A stretch of DNA of 64,000 nucleotides from Cyanoderma ruficeps. Its lineage: Eukaryota > Chordata > Aves > Passeriformes > Timaliidae. Location: NCBI GenBank assembly GCA_008694505.1, contig VZDJ01000116.1, forward strand, positions 23,803,501 through 23,867,500. Reading direction: 5' to 3'. The translations under genes were made by a program, and so were the position numbers. Shown here piece by piece: positions 37,501-49,500 of the stretch. How positions within the stretch are numbered: the first letter of the stretch is position 1; every line of letters starts with the position of its first letter. Below the pieces are notes generated by a model. That model had not been told where the DNA came from. It was given only the letters and a program-made list of their open reading frames with translations, and made no database searches.

Positions 37501-40500
37501 GAATTGCTTCTCCACTGCTGGTTTTTCAGTATCCACTCACAGAAGTAATATGTTACTGCAAAAGTCCTCACAAATTAACCCAAAAGGTCACAATGCATCT
37601 GCGGAAGAGGTCTCTGGGAGCTCATGTCACCAAGATACCCAAACCCACTGCATGCAACCTCATGGTAGTGCAAACACCTGCCAAGAGTGACAATGATTTT
37701 CCCCAAGCTGACAGCCACCTTTTATCTTTCCATACGGGAAGATTCAGTCCCAGAGTAAGTACAGTCACCTGTGCACTGGCCCAGGTATGGGATGCAGGTA
37801 TTTTGAGGAAAAACAAGGTAAATACACACATTTGGTTTTGCAATAGTTACTTAAAAGCACAAACAGCACAAATAGTTACTTAATAGCCAAACAGTTACTT
37901 AAAAGCACAGGCCCAGGTATGGGATGCAGGTATTTTGAGGAAAAACAAGGTAAATATACACATTTTGTTCTGCATTAGTTACTTAAAAGCACAAACAGCT
38001 GTAGGATGGTGTAAGCATTGAGGAGGGAAAGTCAATGAAAAGATGACCAATACATATTAGAGATTCACTGAATTGTTTTAATTCATCTGGACCATAGTTC
38101 CTTTGAATGCAACCTTCCACCTTCTTAACTGCAAACTATTTTACAGGTTACCATAAACACTTGGGACACCTTGTTTTTCTTTTTCCAGTTGTGCATTTTG
38201 AGCAAAAAAGCCTGTGCAAGTCTCAGAAGTGAAAGAACCCCAACAAACTGCCCAGCAGTTTGACACTTCATTTCTATTTGTCCAAGATATAGAGGGCAGG
38301 AAAAAAAGTCAGCTCAATGTCAACTTTGAGAGCACACTGTTCCTTCTCCATGAGGTTTCCAGAGCACTTGTGGTGCAGGGATTATCTCTCCACCAGCATA
38401 CACTAATAATAAACTGTTCACTTGTGCTGGTTTTGGCTGGAAGAGTAGATTTTCTTCATAGTAGCTGGTATGGGGCTGTGTTTTGGATTTGTGCTGAAAA
38501 CAACATTGATAATAGCAACGTATTTTCATTACTGGTGGGCAGTGCTTGCATGGAGTCAAGGTCTTTCCTGCTCCTCACCCTACCCCACAGTGAGTGAGCT
38601 GGGGGTGCACAAGGAGCTGGGGGGGGACACAGCCAGGACAGCTGACCCCGACTGCCCACAGGGATAGTCCAGACCACGTGGCATCACGCTCTGCATTAAA
38701 GCTGGGGGGAGCAGAAGGCAGAGGGGGACACTCAGAGTGATGGTGTTTGTCTTCCCAAGTGGCTGTTGTGGCTGATGGAGCCAGGCTTTCCTGGAGAAGG
38801 CTGAGCATCTGTCTGCCCATGGGAAGCAGTGCACAAATTTTTTCGTTTTGCTTTGGTTTTGGGTGCAGCTTAAGCTTTACTTAGGAAACTGTTCTTCATC
38901 ATAACTCATGAGTTATCTCATTTTTAACTTTCAATTTTCTCCCCCATCCTATCAGGAGAAGGTGAGCAAGAAGCTGTGTGGGGCTGAGTTGCCCAGCTGG
39001 GCTTAAACCCCAACAACATTTTACAAAATATTGTTGTAAGGCAGGATGGATGTTTAATAAACCACTCATGCATGATTATTTTGTTAAACTCATGAGATTT
39101 TTACATCGCTAAGAGTTTCAATTTGCTTCTCACACTGTGTTCTTCCACTTTTGGCTTGCTTTGGCTGCATGTATTGTATTTTGCTCATCTTTGTGGGAGA
39201 GTGTTTTTCAGGGCTACCTCTGTATTATTGCAATGGCCTTCAAGATACTCTCTGCCTTCCTTTGTTTTCTTATAAACTGCTCCACAAACAGCTGAGAGAT
39301 CTTAAAGTGTCTCTTAAAACCTGACACTAGAATTCTGGTTAGCTTGCCAAGATTCCTGTGTTAACAACCTTGTTTTATTCAGGTAGGTACAGATTTTTCC
39401 ATGCCTCCGCCCCTTACACACTCTATTTATTTAGTTCTTTTATGCAGATTCCTGTACCTTTCACAATGGATTGTGACTCACTTCAAAACCTCTCTCCTTT
39501 TCCTTCCCCCTCTCCACACCAAGGCTGACAATATTTACTCAGTTTCTTTAGAACCTCTAAAGAGCATGAATTCTAATGTTTGAACTTGGATCGCTTTTGA
39601 TTAATTAAATATATATTATGGTGGTGCCAGCAGCATGACTATAATTAAAGCTGTGTTGGTTTGGGTTTTTTTTTTATTTTAATCAAAAGCTCTGATTTTC
39701 AAGTGTTCCCTCACTCCTATACGTGCCTGCTCCCTCCCTCTCTTGCTCCATGTCTCTCCTCTCCCCCATCTGTGCTGCCTTCTGCACACACACGCTCACC
39801 TGCCCATCATCTCTCACACCTGCACTCCCAAGTGCTCCTGTTCTGAGGAGAATCCTCCTCACCTGTCAGAAGGCCAAGGGCATCCCTTTGAAAAGCAGCC
39901 CCCACCAGCCACTTCCCTGCTCCCTCCCAGGGCAGCCGTAATGCAAAGACGGATGATGGAGCTGTGCCAGGGAGAAAGGGAAAGGGCTGAGGCTGAATCT
40001 ATGGGCTACCACACCATGAAGGCAAACTCAAGGTGCTTCAGCCCCGTGGACAGACAGCGTGTCCACCACCAAACAGGCACCTCCACAGTTCTGTATGTCA
40101 CTGAGATAAAGCACACGTGGCTGTCTGAGACATCACAAACACTAAGATGTGCCATGTTTCAGCTGCAGTGACAGCCACATTACTTGGATCCTTTTGGAGC
40201 CTTTTCCCTTTCTCCAAGTGCTTCAAACAAATCAAGAACAAAGCACTGAACATTCAAAGCTCTTTCTTCTCAAAGCTCTTTCTTCTCCCGACGCTGCACA
40301 GTTTATCCCAACCAACTGCTGTGGCTTTTGCAAAATCCAAGTGAAAATCCAGCAGACATTTTGAGGTTTAAAAGAAACATTTTATAGAAATAGAGAAAAC
40401 AGGTGGCCAATGAAAGCAAGCAGAAAAATCCCTAAACATCCTTAATATAATCCAAACACAGCTACTGTAAGCACATCCTAGAAAACTCAGCTCTCCAAAC

Positions 40501-43500
40501 ACAGCTGTGACCTTGCCACACGATCCCTGAGAGAGGAAGCTCACACAGCCTCACTGGAGCAGAAAGCTGCTGTGGATACAGTTGTGGGCCAGAGCCTGTC
40601 TAAGGTCTCAGGTCACTCAGGGGGCAGCATCAGTGTGAATCCAGGCCAATGATAACAGGTTCCTAAAGTGATTTTAAATGTCAGTTCCCCAAACATGAAT
40701 CAGCAATGCCTTTGTTATCACATGGTCATGTATTTTAAAAACTGTTCTGAAAATCTTTCTGAACAGCACAATACCACAGCAAGACAAGCAGGTACAGAAA
40801 GGGAAGAATAATACAGGCCTGAAGTTCACTGTTGTAGTGATTCCATCTTGGATAAGAGAACTTTATGGAATGAAAACCTTCAAGTGAACAGCTACTCTGA
40901 CATTCTGCACCAACAGGAGCCTATATTCTGGAAGAGGCAACAACTAAATAATGTCAAAACCCAAGAAATACTTATTTGTAAATAATCAGCATTTCTTTGG
41001 CATTGTACATGAGTTGCCTGTCAGCTTGTTAGTCAATTACAAAAAGTGGTTTCAATATAAGCTTTCAAAATGTGTCCCTCAATTGATGCTATAGTTTTGC
41101 AACACCTTTTTTTAGGAGTCCACATATTTTTTTCAGGAAAAAACACAGTCCTTCAAATCATATCACTAGAAAGACAGCTAATCCCTCCAGGTTCCAACCA
41201 CTTCCACATTGGGATGTTGTAGCAAACTAAGCCCATGATAAATTTAAAGCTTTGCCTTGAAAGAGGACATAGGTAAGACTGCGTGAATAATTCCGAAGTG
41301 CTTTATAAATGCTTGTTGAAACAGTAAAGTCGTTTTTATGGATGAAATACAGATGTTACCTAAGTAGTATCTGGGGTTGGAAGAGAGCTGGGAATTGAAA
41401 CCAAAGTCATCTAGGCTTTTAAGGTTTTGCTCACTTGCAATGTCTTCATTTTTTCCTTGACTACTCACCTCTTGTGCAAATGACTCTGCTTTCTTCCGCA
41501 GGTTCTTTTCCAGCTCAAAGTTTTCATGAAGCTCTTCATATTCCTCTACTGCCAGCACAGACACTGTTTGTGAGAATAAAACGAGATCAGAAGGAAAAGT
41601 GGAACAGATCAAAAGAAGCAGCACTGTTTGATTTACTATAAGCTGCTATTCCCTAGTACCACGAATCCTTGACTGACAGCATGACCTAGTTTTACATTTC
41701 CATATACAGTTTTCTTTGCAGTATTTGTCCTAAACCTCACCACATACGTGCACAACCACTAATCTCCTGAATACAGTAATACTCCTCTTCACTCAAAATC
41801 TCCAGTAGCAGGCATCAAGTACCACAGACCATATTCTGCCTCTCTTTGCCTCAAAAGAGCTTTGCTGAATTATCAAAGATTATGTTATTCTTGAGGAATC
41901 TGTATTTGTTTACCTGGTTTGGAGATGAGCATCACAGTTTTAAAGGTAGGTACAGTAAGTGGCAGTTTAGACAGTGGGATACACATCCCAGGATGCCTGA
42001 CTCTCAAAGTGATGCCAACTTAAAAACGCAAATAAACAAAAACGAACCACACCCACAAAAAAAAATACCCAATAAAACCCCCACATACTTAGAAAGATTT
42101 AAGATAAATTCATCAATTCTGACTGAAATGCAGTGAGTGCACAGCTCCAACACTGTCCCACATAAACACAGGATACAGGAGGTATTGACTACTTTGGTAG
42201 CTCATTTCATGCATAAAAAAATATCTTGCTTTAATTTAACTCTTCCTTCCAGGCAAACGTGAAACCAGGGGTTGTTTTTTTTTGATAATGCTTAGAAAAA
42301 ATAAAAAAATTCAGAAAATGTTCATCTGCCATAGTATCCCATCAAAAGCTTCAAGCTAATCTGTTTAATCAACTCTTCTGAAGTTTGGTGTTTTAAGAGC
42401 CTTCAAGTACTGCCTGTCATAGGTTTAAAAGATGCAAAGACGTGGAGGGGTAAGAGATGGACACCTGGAGAAAGCTTACAGGATGTGCCCTACTAGATCT
42501 CAGCCAGACCCATTGTCTTCCACTTCAGGAAAATGGGAAACACACAACGAGGCTTTTTACCAAAAATTTTTAAACTTCTTAAGGCTTAGTAAGCAACAAG
42601 AGGAAAAGGCAGAGTAATCCAAGGCACTAGAAACTTTTCCCTCTCAAACTTCTTTGGGATCAACTATTACTCATGTAGAAGCACTCGCCTTCATTAAGCA
42701 AAACTTTTCCTTTTCTGAGCCATATTTCTTTTTAGACTTTCCCTGTCCTGGCTTTACCTCCCTTCTCTTTACTGGAAATGAAAATTTCTGATTTTCTTCC
42801 ATAACTTGGAAATCTTATTTCTCATATTCTAGCATTCCTGCCTTTTTCTCATCATCCTCTGAACATAAAACAGGTCACTCCCAATACTTTAGACATTCAG
42901 AATTGGAAGCTGCATCCTAACTAAAAGGAAGATGGGTGTAATGATTCAGGAAGCAGGAGATTAAGGTTCAAACTCCACCTCTGTGAAGGACTGTGCCCCT
43001 GGCCTAGTTTGCCACTTGTGCCACACAAGAAAAGGTTTCCCTGATCTCACCTACCACCTGCTATTTACATTGTCATATTTTGCTGGAGTACAGAGAGTCT
43101 GGAGCAGTCCATGAGTTGATGCAGTGTGTGCAGCAGTGAGGTCAGGTCACATCTGGACCACAGCCACTGTTCTGTAACCTACCCTTTGTACTGCAACAGA
43201 AAAACTCTGCAGCTTCTGCAAAGGATGCAGCAAACCCATGAAGAACCTGCTGAGACTACACACCTCTGTTACATTTCTCCAAGAGTTTTTGTTGCTTATT
43301 AACTTCGGTTGTCAAAACAGCCTTTTCTTCTTTCAACTTATTTACCTAGGGAAGTATAAAGAACACATCAAAACCAAGAGCATTTTAGTTAATAAGGCAT
43401 AAGGCATACAGAACACAGATAATGCAAGCAGTATTTTGCTGTCAGTAGCTCTGTTTCCTAGGTTTGGCTTGATGCTGGGGTTCCCAGTGGGATGGAAAGC

Positions 43501-46500
43501 CTTTTTACTCCACCTTACAGATGTTTTAACAGATGCCATAAAGGGTTATGAACTAATCTTCCCATGGCATGTTCCAGTCACAGCTGCAAATACAGGATCT
43601 TTGGAACCCTTCAGGATAAGGTGCCATAGCACCTGGTTGAAAAGTTACTTGACTGTTTGCATTTGAATATAGTCAGACTCCTGTTTTGTTTTCCTGGGCT
43701 CTGTTTAATGTCCAAGTGCTGTCAGCTATGTCTTTCTGAATGCAAGTGTTGCATAGACAGGAAGAGCCACTAATTCCTGATTTGCATCAATACATGGCTT
43801 TTCCAGTTTTCAAGCAGGAATGAAACTCTGCTGGCTTGAAAAGCCAATTTGCTGGTCTAATTATCATGACACAGCACTGCAATGGCTAAACTTAAGGATA
43901 TACTCAATGAAGTAGCACCAGCGATTAAACTACGCGTCCTACAAAAGTATTTCTTACACATCTACGGGTTTAAGGAAATCCAAAAAAATCCAGTGGCAGA
44001 CTGGACTGTGACACAGAGGGTCCCTTCCAGGGACATGCCCTACGTGATCCATCACTGGCAGGATTCGAGATTAGACCGTATTCAATTAACTTCACAACTG
44101 AGTGTTTTTAGCAAAATAAGCTACAGAAAGTACTGACTCCACACTAGCATGGTCTCGCCTTCCATGGTACAATACATACTTCTTCAATTACTTCTGCAAG
44201 TTTGCACCTCAGGTTTTCCAGTTCAATGGCCAAGGTCTTCTTTTCCTCATGAACAGATACGATCTGATCTCGCAGCTCTACGGTTTGAGCAAGGAAATGA
44301 AGAATATATTTTATTCGAAAAACAACAACAAAGGAAATGTCACAGCAATGCAAGCACAGTTGAGTATGAAACGCCTGAACTACGGATCAAGCATCAGCCG
44401 TAATCAAGGAACTTGCTCAATAATTTATGAGATTGCATAAGTGTCAAGTAACAGATCTATAACTGGGCCACAGTTTCAGATTTACTCTGTTGAGGTAAGT
44501 TCCTTGTTCAGTCCTGCTGTCTTTATTTGCATTTTAAATGATTCATTTCCTGCTACAACAGGGCCAACCCTGCCACCACAAAGGGTCCTCAGTCCTGCTC
44601 TTGAGACTGTCACATCACAGAGACTCTGGTATGGAGGCAGCAGAAAGCAATTTTTAAGAAGCATCCTTTAAAACACATTAATGCACTTCAATTCTTTTTG
44701 GACTGTGAGTTCTTGTCACAAGGGAAATAAACAAAACAACAGGCAGTTAATACTTGGGAGGTTTTCACAGAAGAAATTGTCCTGAACAGCTGCCAATTTA
44801 TAGTCTTTGTAACATTATGTGAACAGAGTCAGAATATAACCTTTACTGATGGAAGAGCTAATGCTTGTAATTTTCCCCTCAGAATTTTTGTTCCTTAATT
44901 ATTAAAATATGAAATAAATTAAATTCACAATGGAATAAAACATTTGATTATAATCACTTCTTAACAGGAGATCAGTTTGCATACATAATATATCAAGGTT
45001 TAGGTTAACATAAAATCACCACAAAAATCAAAATTTATTGATATATATTAGCTTTCAGTAAGTGCTCTCATTCCCCACCTGCTTCCAGTATTTCACAGCA
45101 CTGCTGTTCATTGAATACCAGCCACGAGTACAGAAAATTGTGGGTAATCAATTGCACATGATGGTGACATGCTGGACTGTCACTCTGTTTGGTCTCACCT
45201 CTTGAAAATGTCCATTCTACACCAGCATCCCCCCTCCCAGTCCTGGAGCCTCAGATTTATTGTCTTCTAAATTAAAAGCATACCCTTTCTAAAGTAAATA
45301 GAAAGACCTGTTTTCCCAGAAGATTCTTGATACATACTGTCCATTTTACAGATGTGTGCTCTCCAGAGAATTGAAGGGGGAAAAAAAGTCTCACTGTAAT
45401 CTATGGGACTTGGATTAATTCTGATTTTACAATACATGTATCAACCTCACTATGCAGAGGAGAAAGCAGATCCACATACCACAGTGAGCCTCAGGTTTTA
45501 CTACCTTGTTTGTGTATCCTTACAGAAAAGTGTTGGCAGGGAAGAAATTATTCCAAGAAATATCCAATACTTTCTTGAATGGTGAGATAACTAAAGGACT
45601 TAGAAGATCCCCAAAATACCACTTTTCATGCTTTAATGAATTGTTCATCATGACAGAAAGCACATGACTCAAAACCTTCCTTTAATATTTCTCTAACTTG
45701 ACCCTGCCACCCTCCTAACAATGCTCCCATCTGATCTGCAGCCACTGTTTGCTGAATAAATGTATTCTTGACACCTTCCTCCAGGAAAGGCAGGAGGTAT
45801 TCCGAAGTCAGATGGGTTGCACGGTGTGTGCATCACACCATTTGCTGCCTTTTCCTACATCTAGACGATGGAAAACTGATTATAGAAGGGTACTATGACA
45901 CCTTATTTCTTCGCTGGGGATTGTTTCACAAACATTTTTACAACACACATCATTTTTCCCCAGTGATACTTTGTACCACTTCATTGTGGCTGCTGCATTG
46001 AAAAAGACAATTAACAAGGTCATACTGGAAGTTCAAAAAAAAATTGAACTTAAACATTATTTGCTGCTCTGAGTTACAATAAAAAAAAATTGAAAGCCTT
46101 TTTTTTTAAGGAGTTAAACACTTAATCTCTCTTGTCACAAAATCCAGAAAGTGGGCATTCCCCTTTTTTGGATACTATGACACAACAAGATAAAAATCAC
46201 AATGACCTCATCACAGGGATGAGAAATAAGGCTGATTTTGGACAATGGAAATATTAACTGACTTTCAAAACAGAAATTTCTGAAAAAAAGAAAAAGCACA
46301 GATCTGTCTTATTAATATATTTTCACGTTCTCCAGCTTTGCTGTTTTACCCAGTACAACAGTTCCCTTTTAGGCTGCTTGTTTGGTAATAGGTCTGGAAC
46401 ATGAATCGAGTTTGTGCATACAAAGGTACATAATGGAAACAGAAATGGAGAGTTCTGCCTGATGAGCTCTGAAATAATGACATTACAGTTGAAGGTGACC

Positions 46501-49500
46501 TTGTCCTCCTGCTTAACTTTTATTTTGTTAAGGGTTTTAGGAAATGTTTCTTTTACTGATTCAGTAGCATTGAGCTCTCTTAGCTGGGTAGATCTCATTT
46601 TCCTATTGCATTTGACTTCCTCTGCAGGCTGAATATCCCCCAGCATCTGTTACACACCACCACCCCACCATGTTCCCAGTCATTCCTGGAAATCCTCTGA
46701 CTCTCACCACTCCCAGAGCAGGACTTGGAACAAGACCAATGTGTGCTCCAAACCAACACTGCTGTTCTTCAGACAACTTCTGCCTTGCAGGGTGATGCAG
46801 GATCAGCAACAACGCTCACCTTTTATTTGCTGCTGACAGTGCACAGAATTGCATGATCCAGAGGTAGCTTCTGTATCCGTGGATGATTCATCCTCATCAA
46901 TGTTAATCTCTTCAGTGATAATTTCTGGGCCCAGTTTGGCCATATAAAGCATACTAATTCTTTTCAAGGTTTTATTTTCTTTGTTCAGCTGAAAGGTGAG
47001 AAGTGCAAACAATAAGAAGCTAGTGAGTCTGTCTTTAAGCTGCTAGGCAAGAAAAAAAAGTCGACAGTTTTTTTGTCCTTTATCATTAAAAGATCAAACA
47101 AAGAACACCAAAGTAGCATTAGATCAAGTTCCATTCAACATTAGAATTGTTTGAGGATGGGGTGCATGTCCACTTTTTCCTCTGAGAAGCTTGAATGCAA
47201 CATGATGCTTTATCCATGCCCTTTTTTCCTCTCTAGTACTTATGCTTAATAAATACTGTGTAGGTTTAAATCAATCCAATCAACTATCAAGCTGACTTAA
47301 TGCTACACGTTTTGTGATAGCTGCTTCAGTTCCTCAACTTTAAACATGTACTAGGAGTCCCAGCTTAATGACCTGAAGAATAGTTTGGTTCCCTGAAAGC
47401 TCATCTAGTTTTCCAAATTGGATCAATTGTTAAATAAAAATTCTTACCTTCTCCTATGCCCTATTTTGCTTATAAACTACAAATACTGCTACTACTATAT
47501 TCCTAGTCAAAACAGAATTATCTCAAAATTCTTTTGAGTTATTACAGCAGAGTCAACACACATAAGATGAGAGCCATGTCATGAACCAGCTCTTTATGAG
47601 TCATTCCACAAGTCAGAAACCACTTTCGGCTGGATGCTTAAACACAACTGGTTGGGGGATGGTACAGAAGAGATTCTACAAGGTACCTCTGTCTTGATCA
47701 AGAAAAACTGAACAGGAGTCACAGCAAATGTTTAATTCTCATCATTTCTTTCACTGTCCTGCATCCAGACACCTCACAGCAGAAGTTCTCTGCAGGTGCA
47801 GGACAGCCCCAGGCCTGTTCAGGTAAATGTCAGGGTGACTGCCCACCAGCCAAGTGCTCCCTGTGCTCAGGTTTAAGAATGAGAATCAATTTCCTACTAA
47901 TGACACACCACATGCCAAAGTCAACACTGGACTTTAGAAGTCCAATCTGTAACTTCAAAGAAAACATACACACTACAGTTCATCTGACCCTCAATTTTTA
48001 CCTAAGCAATCCTCCTCCCATCCCCCTTATCCTCAGCCCTTCAACTATGGGAGATTTACTCAAGAATTTCTTATCTCATTCCCAAAGAATGGAAGTGAGA
48101 AAGTGGGGAGAGTGGTGTGAGGAACCCTACACAGCTCACAGACAGACAGCCCCACGGAGCAAAGGGAGTCTTTGAACTGCCCTTGTACGTGCATTACAGG
48201 GAAAGTGCACAGAAGAAGACAAGTTGCATAAATGTGTTCATTTTCTTACTTATATGCTGATTGTCTGTCTTATGAATTCTAATATAGTGTCATTATGCAA
48301 ACAATTAAGTAAATACCTCCAGAAAGCACATTGCTAATGCATCTAAATTAAAGTGATTTCTTGCTGGTGTGATTTTTACCATGCCTAAGGATGTACTTTG
48401 GGCAGAGAATGGGGAGGGAGGGGAAAAAAAAGAAAGGGAAAAAAAAAAAGGCAGTCAGCATTGCTAATGAAATTTGGTTCAAAATTGCTGTAATCCATTT
48501 TCTGATGAAGTGGCTCAGATGCATTTTACACAACCAAAAATATATAAGAGAGATAAAAACATTCTTTAATAATAATGCACTTCTGATGAGATGGAATATA
48601 GAAAATTACACACTTGCTAAATTCATCAGACTAGACGCAATCAACAGAGCAGTGGAGGTCACCTTTCCCTTGCCCTTGCTTTGCTTTCATAAACAATCAC
48701 CTGAAATGTAATGCAGTGGTTGACTTTTTCCATTTGATTTAGACACTGAAATGCTCATTATTGTTTTCACACAGAGGAGTTCTAAGACTTATTTTCCATT
48801 TAACCTAAATGCATATGAAAACTAGAGATCAGGATGCTGGTCCATGAAAATAGAAACTACATTAAACGGGTATTTTTTTTCTCTAAAGGCAGGAATGGTA
48901 TTTTGCGTCTCGCATCTGGCTATTCGTTTTTTACCACTTCCAAACTATTTCACAGCTCCACGAGATTATACAGAAACATATAAGGGTCATGCATACAATC
49001 TCGAGTTTTAAATAAATACATAGATAAACAGATGAAAAAATAGGTCAGAAAAAACAGCATCACCATAATTCTTCTCACCTTAGAAGCCAAAGCCTCAGCG
49101 CTTTCACGGCATGTCTTCTCAATTTCAAGACTGTTCTGAATACAGTTCACTTCCTCAATAACCATGTGAGAAACTAAGGGAAGAGTTGAACAATTAGTCA
49201 GTATTTTCCTGAGACTGACACATGCCTCCCATGAGCAGAAATAGCTTATCTCCTTTTGCTAACTTTCATTGTAAGCATTTCAAACATGGGGTAGTACATA
49301 CTTAGATGATCTCCATAAACAGAAACTGTTCTGAGCATTGAATATTTGGGTTGTTCCTTTAAGCAATTCTCTCAAGCCATGTTTGCAGCATTAGAGGGCT
49401 AACTGTAGAACTGAGCAAAAACTTATGGAAGCAGAAGACCAGCAGCAGACTCCTTGACCATCCTCATTCATCATTTTTATTTCACTAGAGGAATCAGAAT

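Larger units (their letters stand above)
32475..41468 (-). other. Large SHTN1 intron
   Basis: 9.0 kb non-coding. It contains an 11-bp tandem repeat (32608-32658), a multi-frame open region (33713-34198) without family likeness, an AT repeat with an N (36446-36485), a 132-bp-period duplication (37778-38003), a solo LTR (38423-39018), a pyrimidine-rich stretch (39660-39900) and a 16-bp duplication (40254-40285). The rest shows nothing recognised. Confidence 0.7.

Noticed and set aside
42935..42985. tRNA-like B box (GGTTCAAACTCC) as a tRNA gene
   Set aside because: No matching A box at the right distance and no cloverleaf could be folded by eye; at most an old SINE remnant.
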